Positions 42,897 through 50,992 of a DNA stretch of 50,993 bases are shown here, one piece after another. Below the pieces are notes generated by a model, which was not told the DNA's origin, did not search any database, and worked only from the letters and a program-made list of their open reading frames with translations. The position numbers were made by a program, and so were the translations under genes. Source of the stretch: Clostridia bacterium (GTDB lineage: Bacteria; Bacillota; Clostridia; UMGS1810); contig JAFQHQ010000187.1 in NCBI GenBank assembly GCA_017397885.1, positions 1-50,993 on the forward strand, given 5' to 3'. Position 1 is the first letter of the stretch. Each line of letters begins with the position of its first letter.

Positions 42897-44033
42897 TTAT
42901 TTATCAAGCAAAATCCTTGCTCTTTTTTGTATCATCTTTTCAAGCATTTTAAGTCTTTTATCGGGCAAATTATATCTCGAATTTTTCTTGAATTTAAACT
43001 CAAGCAATTTTCTTAAGCCTTCGTGATGATTGCTTGTGAGATATTTTTTGGCAGTTCCCAAAAAGTCATCATAAATACAAGGAACCAAGGTTTCGGCATA
43101 TGCCGCAAGCGAAGTATCGCTTTCTAAATCGTCATTGCCGGCAAAATTAAGTAGTGCATTTCCGTGATCGAATAATGGTGCCGGAGCGACAATCTTATTT
43201 TTTTTATTATCCACCATAAATCCAAAGTTGCCAAGATGTCTGTCGGTATTCATTATAATAGCATCAAAAACCAACATGTCATTTAATGCATCAACATAAA
43301 CTCTGCCAAGCTTTTCATAATACTCTCTGACGGCTTTCATTCCGCCGGAAGTAACAACTCTGCCTACGGGCAGAAATGAATAATTTTTTGATGTGAAAAG
43401 CTCGCAGGTAGAGCAAAGTTCACCTTTCCACTTTGAAAGACCATATTCAATGGTGTTTACACCGATTGTTTTTGCAATTTGAGCCGAATAATATTCCGAG
43501 TAGGGTTCGTTGCCGGTGTTTGAAGCACCGCTTGTGCCGCCTTTATACAGCATAATCTTGCCGTCTTTTCTTCTCCAACACTTAGGAAGCATGCCGTTTG
43601 TGGTAAACTCGGGACATGATGCAAGGGAAGTTCTTATGCTGCTGCCATATCCGGTGAAGGCAATAAGTGCAAGCACCTGACTGAAACGGTTATCATAAAG
43701 ATTGTATTTGTCATAACTTTCCTCAAAGCCTTCTTCAACAACCCAATAGCAGTCGTTTAACGAAAGCCCCTTAGAAACCTTTATAATTGACATGGGTCGG
43801 TTGATGTTAAGACCGCATTTGCTCAAAAAATTGTGAACATAAGCACGATTTTTGGGGATAGTTCTGTGTTTTAACCATTTGGAAAGCCCCTCATCCGACA
43901 AATCCAAATCAAGCGGTAATAAGTTTCTTTTTAATTCGTTAATCCATAAAATATTTATTTCGGGAGTGTTTGAATCATCTGTGGCAGAAAAACGCACAAG
44001 ACAAGTGTCAAAATGTCTCAATTCATAAATCAT
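42897..44033 (-). CDS. HipA-like serine/threonine kinase
   Basis: The 378-residue protein has the HipA/CtkA kinase layout: a glycine-rich ATP loop (MLYKGGTSGASNTGNEPYSEYY, residues ~160-182, longer motif cut), catalytic IIMNTDRHLGNFGF near residue 265 and metal-binding PLFDHGNALL near 290. No HipB antitoxin precedes it, so it is not a standard hipBA pair. It is the first gene after the consensus promoter at 44069-44096 and lies 52 bases before the SNF2-helicase start, so it probably belongs to the island. It may phosphorylate a translation factor, or a partner in the system. Confidence 0.82.
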   Translation of the reverse strand: MIYELRHFDTCLVRFSATDDSNTPEINILWINELKRNLLPLDLDLSDEGLSKWLKHRTIPKNRAYVHNFLSKCGLNINRPMSIIKVSKGLSLNDCYWVVEEGFEESYDKYNLYDNRFSQVLALIAFTGYGSSIRTSLASCPEFTTNGMLPKCWRRKDGKIMLYKGGTSGASNTGNEPYSEYYSAQIAKTIGVNTIEYGLSKWKGELCSTCELFTSKNYSFLPVGRVVTSGGMKAVREYYEKLGRVYVDALNDMLVFDAIIMNTDRHLGNFGFMVDNKKNKIVAPAPLFDHGNALLNFAGNDDLESDTSLAAYAETLVPCIYDDFLGTAKKYLTSNHHEGLRKLLEFKFKKNSRYNLPDKRLKMLEKMIQKRARILLDK

Positions 44034-44068
44034 AATAAACCTCCGATTATATATAAATATCCATTTTT

Positions 44069-44096
44069 ATTATACCACACAATTTGGTTTTGTCAA
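44069..44096 (-). promoter_or_regulatory. Consensus promoter of the HipA/R-M island
   Basis: Minus strand: TTGACA (44096-44091), 16 bases, TATAAT (44074-44069). Both hexamers are perfect. It is the only clear promoter found before the run of eight genes to 31824. Confidence 0.85.
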
Positions 44097-44137
44097 CATT
44101 TGCAGTCTTGGTTCAATCACATCTCTGATATGGTAAA

Positions 44138-44170
44138 TTCGAACATTTTACAAAGAATATTTTGTTCGAA
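44138..44170 (+). promoter_or_regulatory. Paired TTCGAA half-sites upstream of the sugar operon
   Basis: TTCGAACA (44138-44145) and TGTTCGAA (44163-44170) form an 8-base inverted repeat with a 17-base centre, in the divergent region between the HipA-like gene and the ASRT gene. A dimeric regulator such as the AraC protein encoded at 44694 could bind here. A possible -10 (TAAAAT) lies near 44202. Confidence 0.4.
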
Positions 44171-44257
44171 AAGACCATTGTACCAAAGGCTTTTAAGTGG
44201 TAAAATAAATACATAAACTAAGGTGTATTATTATGCACATAACAGGAGGTTAATATT

Positions 44258-44632
44258 ATGGAAAACGGTAAAAAAACTTGGTACATTGCAGACGGATATC
44301 TCCCTTATAAAGGTCTCAAACCCGATGCAAATTTCGAAGGTCACGAAGCTATCATGCTTCTTAACTGTAATGAACAGGATGCAACAGTATATTTTGATAT
44401 CTACTATGAAGACAAAGACCCCATCAAAGATGTAAAAATCACGGTTCCTGCCGAAAGAATCAAATGCATCAGAGTTGACCATCCCGACGAAATGGGCGGT
44501 GTTGTTATTGAAAGACAGGAACAGTATTCATTAAGAGTTCGCTCCGACATCAACATCGTTGTTCAGTACGGCAGAATGGACATTGCACAGCCCAACCTTT
44601 CCTACATTGGTCTCATGGGTTATTGCGAATAA
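44258..44632 (+). CDS. ASRT-superfamily small-molecule-binding protein
   Basis: The 124-residue protein matches the Anabaena sensory-rhodopsin-transducer (ASRT) superfamily: GKKTWYIADGYLPYKG, HEAIMLLNCNEQDATVYFDI, PAERIKCIRVDHPDEMGG and LRVRSDINIVVQYGRMD, a compact beta sandwich. No rhodopsin is present. In Firmicutes such proteins sit in sugar operons and are thought to bind carbohydrate-like ligands. AGGAGGT precedes the ATG. It is first in the operon and could act as a sugar chaperone or signal for the AraC regulator that follows. Confidence 0.85.
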   Translation: MENGKKTWYIADGYLPYKGLKPDANFEGHEAIMLLNCNEQDATVYFDIYYEDKDPIKDVKITVPAERIKCIRVDHPDEMGGVVIERQEQYSLRVRSDINIVVQYGRMDIAQPNLSYIGLMGYCE

Positions 44633-44693
44633 TTACACTGTGTTGTTTGACACAAATTTATTGCAGATTTTATACACAAAATGGTGAGGATTT

Positions 44694-45581
44694 ATGTTTG
44701 AAGATGTAGTTGAGCTTCAGGCTCAGGATTATTTCAAAAACGGTGAACAGGTTTACATTCACATCGACTGCTCCGATTCGGAGTATTCCGGTGTGATGCA
44801 TAAGCACGACTTCATAGAAATTGTCTTTGTTATTTCGGGCAGAGCCCGTCATGCCATTGGCGAGATGATCTATGAGGTTAAAAAGGGTGACCTTATCATT
44901 GTAAACTACGGTGTGCCTCATGCGTTCACTCCCATAGACGATGGCGAAGAACCCTTTTCGACATACGATTTGCTTTTCACCACCGAGCTTTTTGAAATAA
45001 CCGGCATCGGCAAATATGACTTTTCGTCTTTGGCAAATTCATATTTGTTCTATACGCTTTTTTCCGATTCGGCAATAGGGGAGAACTCCCTCAATCTCAT
45101 TCGTTCCGATTCAAAAGAGTTTGCTTCGCTTTTTGAAAAAATCTATGAGGAATACACAAATCGCAAAAGCGGTTTTATGAATATGCTCCGTGCCTATCTC
45201 ATTGAACTTATCACTTTTATTTTCCGCGAAATAGACAAAAAGACAAAGCGTGACATAACCAAGGAACAGCGTGAGGTTGTAAGCAAGGCTGTAGACTACA
45301 TGAAGCACAACTTCAACACCCGTATAAATCTCGACAGCATTGTGTCGGATATATTCCTCAGCAAAAACTATTTCCGTCAGCTTTTCAAATCCACAACAGG
45401 GATGTCCGTGACGGATTTTATTCAGAAAACACGAATTGAAGAAGCATGCAGACTTCTTCTTTCAACCGACCGCACGGTTTTTGACATAGCCGGTGACTGC
45501 GGATTCACCGACATGAAATTCTTTTATAAAATATTTAAAAAAATCACCGGCAAAACTCCCGGTGACTACAGAAAACAATAA
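44694..45581 (+). CDS. AraC-family regulator with cupin sensor
   Basis: The 295-residue protein has an N-terminal cupin (GVMHKHDFIEIVFVISGRA, GDLIIVNYGVPHAF) and, from ~195, two helix-turn-helix motifs of AraC type (LDSIVSDIFLSKNYFRQLFK and TVFDIAGDCGFTDMKFFYKI), closing with TGKTPGDYRK. It should activate the surrounding operon when the sugar is bound. It lies between the ASRT gene and the hydrolase gene on the same strand. Confidence 0.94.
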   Translation: MFEDVVELQAQDYFKNGEQVYIHIDCSDSEYSGVMHKHDFIEIVFVISGRARHAIGEMIYEVKKGDLIIVNYGVPHAFTPIDDGEEPFSTYDLLFTTELFEITGIGKYDFSSLANSYLFYTLFSDSAIGENSLNLIRSDSKEFASLFEKIYEEYTNRKSGFMNMLRAYLIELITFIFREIDKKTKRDITKEQREVVSKAVDYMKHNFNTRINLDSIVSDIFLSKNYFRQLFKSTTGMSVTDFIQKTRIEEACRLLLSTDRTVFDIAGDCGFTDMKFFYKIFKKITGKTPGDYRKQ

Positions 45582-45596
45582 CAGGCGGTGAAAAAA

Positions 45597-46625
45597 ATGA
45601 TTACAACAATTAAAGGTGACATCACATCGGAAGGCTTAAAAAATCTGCTTCCTCATGAGCATATTCTTTCCGATTTAAGACCCCTTGTAGCACCTCTCGA
45701 TGATGAGGATTTCTACAAACCCATTACTCTCGAAAACTTCGGAAAGCTCACAAGAAATCCCTATGCTATTTTAGACAATGCATTAATCGGTGATGCCGAT
45801 GTGGCAGTTAAAGAACTCAAAAAATATAAGGACGCAGGCGGAACTCTCATTGCCGATGTTACAACCGTTGACTTTGGCAGAGACGTAAAAGCACTTGCCG
45901 ATATTTCCGAAAAAAGCGGAGTTCACATTGTTCTCGGTTGCGGAAGCTACATTGATGCATCCGTTTCCGATGAGATAAAAGCTCTTTCAAAGGATGAACT
46001 CAAAAAACGCATCATCACCGAGCTTACCGTCGGCATAGACGGCACGGATATGAGAGCCGGAGTTATTGGCGAAGTCGGCACAAGCGGCGAAATGACAGAA
46101 TTCGAAAAGAAATCTCTCGTGGCGGCATCCGAAGCTCAGGCAGAAACAGGCTACGGTATGCACATTCATGCGTGCCTCTGGAACAGAGAAGGCTTAAATG
46201 CTCTTGACTGGGCAATTAAAAACGGAGCAAACCCTGAAAAGATAGCCGTTGACCATGTTGACGTTTTGCTTGATGAAGATTATATCTTGGGAGTTCTTGA
46301 CCGCGGTGCATATGTAGACTTTGACGATTTCGGCAAAGAATTCTATGTTGACCGTCCCACAAGAAACCTTCTCCTCGGTTCTTTTGCAACCGATGTTGAA
46401 AGAGTAAAATTTATTAAAAAGCTCATAGATAAGGGCTACAAAAATCAGATTCTCATAACCAATGACATCTGCCTCAAATCTATGCTTCACACCTACGGCG
46501 GGTGGGGCTATGACCATGTAATCACAAACATAATTCCCATGATGGAAGACTTCGGCATTTCTGCCGATGACATCGACACCATGATGACTAAAAACCCAAT
46601 CAGATTTTTGGAAAGGAGTAAATAA
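45597..46625 (+). CDS. Phosphotriesterase/lactonase-family metal hydrolase
   Basis: The ATG at 45597 is preferred to the GTG at 45588, which lies inside the ribosome site. The 342-residue TIM-barrel protein has the binuclear metal ligands of the phosphotriesterase family: LPHEHILSD (H20, H22), the bridging position occupied by Glu in VIGEVGTSGEMT (Lys in classic enzymes, Glu in PHP-type ones), HIHACLW, VDHVDVLLDED, and Asp in TNDICLKSM. Members hydrolyse sugar lactones or phosphorylated lactones. It is followed by the amidohydrolase genes after 2 bases. Confidence 0.88.
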   Translation: MITTIKGDITSEGLKNLLPHEHILSDLRPLVAPLDDEDFYKPITLENFGKLTRNPYAILDNALIGDADVAVKELKKYKDAGGTLIADVTTVDFGRDVKALADISEKSGVHIVLGCGSYIDASVSDEIKALSKDELKKRIITELTVGIDGTDMRAGVIGEVGTSGEMTEFEKKSLVAASEAQAETGYGMHIHACLWNREGLNALDWAIKNGANPEKIAVDHVDVLLDEDYILGVLDRGAYVDFDDFGKEFYVDRPTRNLLLGSFATDVERVKFIKKLIDKGYKNQILITNDICLKSMLHTYGGWGYDHVITNIIPMMEDFGISADDIDTMMTKNPIRFLERSK

Positions 46626-46627
46626 AA

Positions 46628-47410
46628 ATGAAATTTATTGACTGCAGCGCAGGCGTTGGTCTCGGCGTTGTAAACTCAGAAATTATCAATCACGAAAACT
46701 ATTATGTATACGAAAAATGCCGTCAGGCGGAATTTGCAGAAGAACTTCTTGCCGAAATGGACTTTTGCGGAGTAGACGAGGCATTTATCTATCACCGCAG
46801 TATGTACGGCAGCTGTGTTCAGTTCGGTAACGAAATGACAAGCAAAGAAGCGGCAAAATCCGACCGTCTTCATCCCACTTGGGGCATTCTCCCTCCAATC
46901 ACCGAAAATGAGTTTGCTCCCGAGGTACTCTTTCCTCAAATGAAAGAAAACGGAGTTAAAGCCCTTCGTGCGTTCCCTCTCAAAAACCGTTTCTTCCTCG
47001 ACCGCATCACAATGGGCGACCTTCTTGATGCAATGTGCGAAAAGAACATTCCTCTTTTCCTTTCTCCTCAGGACGGTTGGGAGCTTATCTTCAACACCTT
47101 AAAAGAATTCCCCAACCTCACCGTTATCATCACAAACTACGGTCTCTGGGGTTCGGACAGATTCTTCTATCCGCTTGTTAATGCATACAAAAATGTGTAC
47201 ATAGACACCAGTGACTATCAGGTTATCAACGGTATTGTTGACTTCACAAGCAAGTTTGGTGACGAAAAGCTTGTCTTTGGTTCAAACTTCCCCATGGATA
47301 ACCATGGCGGTCCCATTGCAACTCTCTACGGTTCAAAACTTAAACCCGAATCCCTCGAAAAGATTGCATCGGGCAACATCACAAGAATTATGTCGGAGGT
47401 GAAATTATAA
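46628..47410 (+). CDS. Amidohydrolase-fold protein lacking metal ligands
   Basis: The 260-residue protein follows the amidohydrolase_2 barrel of its downstream neighbour, but each metal position is changed. The start reads MKFIDCSAGVG where the family has Asp-x-His-x-His. FLSPQDGWELI replaces the central His, TNYGLWGSD replaces GHxG, and VFGSNFPMDNHGG has Asn for the catalytic Asp. The barrel scaffold is otherwise intact. It is therefore probably a non-catalytic or differently acting partner of the next gene, whose start overlaps its stop by one base. Confidence 0.72.
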   Translation: MKFIDCSAGVGLGVVNSEIINHENYYVYEKCRQAEFAEELLAEMDFCGVDEAFIYHRSMYGSCVQFGNEMTSKEAAKSDRLHPTWGILPPITENEFAPEVLFPQMKENGVKALRAFPLKNRFFLDRITMGDLLDAMCEKNIPLFLSPQDGWELIFNTLKEFPNLTVIITNYGLWGSDRFFYPLVNAYKNVYIDTSDYQVINGIVDFTSKFGDEKLVFGSNFPMDNHGGPIATLYGSKLKPESLEKIASGNITRIMSEVKL

Positions 47411-48216
47411 TGAATATGACTAACCCATCAGCTTTGGCTAAAGAATTTATCGAAAACGGAATGCTCAAATCATTCAAGGTTATCGATGCTCACACCCACA
47501 TGGGCAGAATGGACGGAACATATGTTTCCAAGGCAAATGCCGATGAAATGGTAGAAATGATGGACAAAACAGGCATTGAATGCTGCTACTGTTCGCCTCA
47601 CTCCGCTCTTCACGATACAACAATCATGAATGGTGAGCTTGAAGAGGCTATGAAGAAATACCCCGACAGATTCAAAGGATATTATCTTTTCAACCCCAAC
47701 TATCATGAAAGATATCTTTCACACATGGATGATATTTTAAATATCGAAGGCTACATCGGTATGAAATTTCTTCCCACATATCACAGATATCCTCTTGACG
47801 GTGCAAACTATGCCGAAGCATTTGAATTTGCCGACAAACACGGTCTCGTTATTTTGATGCACACATGGGGCAATAACGATCCCCACAATGCTCCCCGCCA
47901 CGTTGATATGGTTGCTTCCAAATACAAAAACCTCAAGGTTATCATGGGTCATTCCGCTCCCGGCGAACTTGACAACTCAATAGAAGTTGTAAATAAATAT
48001 GACAATGTATACCTCGACCTTTGCGACATTCACCGTCACAGCGGTATTGTTGACAAAATGGTTGAAAAAGTTGGTGCCGACAAGATTGTATATGGTACCG
48101 ATGCTCCCTGGTATGACTTTGCATACGGCATCGGAAGTGTACTTTTCTCACACATTTCTGACGATGACAAATACAAAATCCTCCGCGGCAATGCTGAAAA
48201 GTTGGCTAAAAGATAA
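47410..48216 (+). CDS. Amidohydrolase family 2, active-site complete
   Basis: The 268-residue protein has all metal ligands: IDAHTHMGRMDG (HxH near residue 27), VILMHTWGNND, VIMGHSAPGE and VYGTDAPWYDF. This subfamily (COG2159/COG3618) includes sugar-lactone hydrolases and decarboxylases. TAATG joins it to the previous gene, so the two are made together and may assemble. Its substrate is probably a sugar lactone or acid, given the isomerase and lactonase-like neighbours. Confidence 0.85.
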   Translation: MNMTNPSALAKEFIENGMLKSFKVIDAHTHMGRMDGTYVSKANADEMVEMMDKTGIECCYCSPHSALHDTTIMNGELEEAMKKYPDRFKGYYLFNPNYHERYLSHMDDILNIEGYIGMKFLPTYHRYPLDGANYAEAFEFADKHGLVILMHTWGNNDPHNAPRHVDMVASKYKNLKVIMGHSAPGELDNSIEVVNKYDNVYLDLCDIHRHSGIVDKMVEKVGADKIVYGTDAPWYDFAYGIGSVLFSHISDDDKYKILRGNAEKLAKR

Positions 48217-48228
48217 GAGGCGTAAGCT

Positions 48229-49293
48229 ATGAAATGGTACAATCCTCAAAGCGAGCCTTTTAAGATTTACGGCTTGCCCTTTTACGAAACAGACAAGCTA
48301 TACCGCAGACTTCCCTCTGCACCCAAACGGACTTTGCCCGAAGCTGTCGACGGTCTTGCAAACGAAACGGCAGGCGGTCAGATTCGATTTCACGCAAAGC
48401 TGAAAGAGCTTGCAATTCAGGTGTCGGTTGCCTCAAAAAAACTCTTTTTTGACGGCTATGATGCACCGCATCTTTCAACAACATCAAAAATCGGTTTTGA
48501 TTTTTACGCATCGGTAGACGGCGGTGATTACATCTACATCACCACCGCCACCGATTTCAATGAGTCAAATCTCTACTACGAATCAAAGCTTTTAAATCTT
48601 GATGAAGAAACCGAAATCGATGTACTTTTGTATTTTCCGCTTTACGGTGCAATTGACAAGGTTATGCTCGGTTTTGACGATGAGGCAGAAATAAGCATTC
48701 ATCAAAAGACTTTCAAAACCGACAAAAAGCTTGTTATCTACGGCGGCTCAATTCAACAGGGGGCATGTGCCTCCCGACCGGGAATGGTGGATTCCAACAT
48801 TCTTTCAAGAATGCTTGATGCCGAGGTCTATAATTTAGGCTTCAATTCAAGCGGCAAAGCAGAGGAAGAAGTTGCGGATGTCATTTCTGATATCAGAAAC
48901 GTGGGCGCATACATAATCAGCACCGAGGGTAACTGTCCCGACGGTGATTGGATTTGCGAAAAGCTTCCCGTATTCGTGAAAACTCTTACCAAGAATAACC
49001 CCGGTGTTCCCGTTGTTATTATGCCTTTCCCCAAAAACGGCGGATGCATAATAAACCCCAAAAAGGAAGAAGCAAGACTTGATAAGCTCAAAGCTCAAAT
49101 GGATGTCGTGTCATCTCTTCAAAACGAAGGCTATGATAATGTGACCCTCTTTTTGCAGGATGATTATATTGAACAGGGCTTTGAAGGTAAGGAAATGTGG
49201 CACGAAGTCTTTTCGGACGGACTTCACAAAACAGACCTTGGATACTACTCCGTTTCCAAAGGACTCTACAATATAATTAACAATAATTTTTAA
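48229..49293 (+). CDS. SGNH/GDSL-type esterase
   Basis: The 354-residue protein has an N-terminal beta domain (residues ~1-150), then an SGNH core from ~163. Its blocks are LVIYGGSIQQGACASRPG (nucleophile Ser), VYNLGFNSSGKAEE, ISTEGNCPDGD and SDGLHKTDLGYYSV (DxxH). It probably removes acyl or acetyl groups from a carbohydrate. There is no signal peptide, so it works on imported sugars. GAGG-type ribosome site and 12-base gap place it in the operon. Confidence 0.88.
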   Translation: MKWYNPQSEPFKIYGLPFYETDKLYRRLPSAPKRTLPEAVDGLANETAGGQIRFHAKLKELAIQVSVASKKLFFDGYDAPHLSTTSKIGFDFYASVDGGDYIYITTATDFNESNLYYESKLLNLDEETEIDVLLYFPLYGAIDKVMLGFDDEAEISIHQKTFKTDKKLVIYGGSIQQGACASRPGMVDSNILSRMLDAEVYNLGFNSSGKAEEEVADVISDIRNVGAYIISTEGNCPDGDWICEKLPVFVKTLTKNNPGVPVVIMPFPKNGGCIINPKKEEARLDKLKAQMDVVSSLQNEGYDNVTLFLQDDYIEQGFEGKEMWHEVFSDGLHKTDLGYYSVSKGLYNIINNNF

Positions 49294-49312
49294 ATATGAA
49301 AGGAATATAAAA

Positions 49313-50788
49313 ATGGCAGAAGAAATCATAAAATCATTTGAAGAAGCTGATTCCGACGTCTTTGGTGATATTCTCTATGAAGGCAGAAAGAAAAAAGACG
49401 TTAAAGTTGGTCTTCTTACCTGCGGATACTTTGAATATTGGAGAATGTATCCCGAAAACTTAAAGAAGAATGTATCTTCCGATATGGAAAGAGTGAGAGA
49501 AAACTTCAGAAAAAGATTTGACAATATTGTATACTCCGACCTGGTTGACACTCTCGACGGCGCAGAATCGGCAGGAAATATGTTTGCAAGCGAAGACATT
49601 GATGCTTTAATCATTGCATACGGTACATATATGCCCGACTTCATCACACTTCACGTTATCAACAAGGTTAAAGACATTCCCGTAATTTTCTATTCCGTTC
49701 AGAATTCCGACTTTGTAGACAAAGTGGGTAACTATGAACACAGCCTCAGAAATTCCGGTGTTATCGGTATTGCTCAGATTACCGGAACAATGAGAAAAAT
49801 GAACAGAGACTACAAGGTAATTGTAGGAAGCATTGATGATGAAAGAGCATACAACAAGGTTGAAACTCACATCAAAGCCGTTAAGGCAATAGCCGACATC
49901 AAAGAAGCAAACATCGGTGTTATCGGTAACGTGTTCAGAGGTATGTATGACCTTGAGCTTTCAAAAACATTCCTCAAATCAACCTTTGATGTAAATGTTA
50001 TCTACATTCAGGCATCACACCTTCTTGCTCAGTGGGAAACCGTAACCGATGCCGAAGTTGACGAAACAGCTGCAAAGCTCCTCGGCAGATTCAAAAAACG
50101 CGGCGTTACCGATGATGATGTTAAAAGAGCCTGCAAGCTTGCAATTGCTATGGAAAAGCTTGCAAAAAAATTCCGTCTTGATGCAATGTGTTTCCTTGAT
50201 CAGCACTTTGTTCAGAAACAGACTCTCACAACTGCACGTATAGGTGCATCACTTCTTATGGAATATTCCGATATCACCGTTACATGCGAAGGTGACCTTG
50301 GCGGTCTTGTTACCATGATGCTCATGAAATCCATTTCAGGCATTCCTGCTCTTATGGGTGAATGGGGCGAATATGATGTTGAAAACAATGCAAGCCTCAT
50401 CATGGGACACGGCATCGGTGTTCCTCAGCTTGCCGCTTCCGATGACAGAGTAACCCTCACAAGAACTCCCGAAGAATGGGGCTTCGATGGTGCAGGTCTT
50501 AACTATGAGCTTATCTTAAAGCCGGGTCCTGCAACAGTTGGTCACATTATCGAAACAGTAAACGGCTACAAAATGATTATTTCACCTTGCGAAAGCGTTG
50601 ATTTCCCCACACTTCAGTATGATGAACTTCACGCTCTCGTTAAATTCAAAACTCCCATCAAGGAATATCTTGAAAAAGTGTTTGAAAACGGCGTGACACA
50701 CCACAGCATCGTTGGTCTCACCGATATGAGCGAAGTTTTAAAACTTGTTTGCGAATATCTCAAGGTTGAAGTTTTCTATATCGACTAA
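49313..50788 (+). CDS. L-fucose/L-arabinose isomerase-family protein
   Basis: The 491-residue protein matches the fucose/arabinose isomerase superfamily: KVGLLTCGYFEYWRMYP at the start, IGVIGNVFRGMYDLELSK in domain 2, FLDQHFVQKQTLTTARIGAS, CEGDLGGLVTMMLM (metal Glu) and MGHGIGVPQLA near the end. It interconverts an aldose and a ketose, here perhaps a deoxy- or rare sugar released by the lactonase and esterase genes. AAAGGAAT precedes the ATG. It is the last gene of the operon. Confidence 0.9.
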   Translation: MAEEIIKSFEEADSDVFGDILYEGRKKKDVKVGLLTCGYFEYWRMYPENLKKNVSSDMERVRENFRKRFDNIVYSDLVDTLDGAESAGNMFASEDIDALIIAYGTYMPDFITLHVINKVKDIPVIFYSVQNSDFVDKVGNYEHSLRNSGVIGIAQITGTMRKMNRDYKVIVGSIDDERAYNKVETHIKAVKAIADIKEANIGVIGNVFRGMYDLELSKTFLKSTFDVNVIYIQASHLLAQWETVTDAEVDETAAKLLGRFKKRGVTDDDVKRACKLAIAMEKLAKKFRLDAMCFLDQHFVQKQTLTTARIGASLLMEYSDITVTCEGDLGGLVTMMLMKSISGIPALMGEWGEYDVENNASLIMGHGIGVPQLAASDDRVTLTRTPEEWGFDGAGLNYELILKPGPATVGHIIETVNGYKMIISPCESVDFPTLQYDELHALVKFKTPIKEYLEKVFENGVTHHSIVGLTDMSEVLKLVCEYLKVEVFYID

Positions 50789-50794
50789 TAAAAC

Positions 50795-50826
50795 AAAGGG
50801 CTTTTCCAATTTTGGCAAAGCCCTTT
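50795..50826 (+). terminator. Terminator of the sugar operon
   Basis: AAAGGGCTTT-T-CCAA (50795-50809), TT, TTGG-C-AAAGCCCTTT (50812-50826), followed by TCGG. It is seven bases after the isomerase stop. Confidence 0.9.
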
Positions 50827-50852
50827 TCGGTAGTGTTGAATTGGGGTTTATC

Positions 50853-50878
50853 GTTCTGATTGTCAAGCCAATCAGAAC
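50853..50878. repeat. Perfect inverted repeat after the operon
   Basis: GTTCTGATTG (50853-50862), TCAAGC, CAATCAGAAC (50869-50878). It has no T-run, so a terminator is unlikely; it may be part of the repeat-rich edge that follows. Confidence 0.55.
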
Positions 50879-50881
50879 AAT

Positions 50882-50909
50882 GCAGAATGCAGAGTGCAGA
50901 ATGCAAAAT
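50882..50909. repeat. Tandem heptamers
   Basis: Four copies in a row of the unit GCAGAAT: GCAGAAT, GCAGAGT, GCAGAAT, GCAAAAT. A short slippage-type repeat in non-coding DNA. Confidence 0.7.
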
Positions 50910-50934
50910 GACTCCCTGTGCAGTGAAAAATCAG

Positions 50935-50992
50935 CACATAGGTAAGTAATTTGTGTCAGAACATAGGTAAGCCGGTGGTAAGTACAGGTAAG
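50935..50992. repeat. GGTAAG direct repeats at the window end, possible mobile-element edge
   Basis: GGTAAG occurs at 50941, 50966, 50977 and 50987; the first two sit in ACATAGGTAAG and the last in CAGGTAAG. Multiple short direct repeats in a terminal stretch are seen at ends of some insertion sequences (for example IS21-type). The rest lies outside the window, so this is only a suggestion. Confidence 0.3.
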
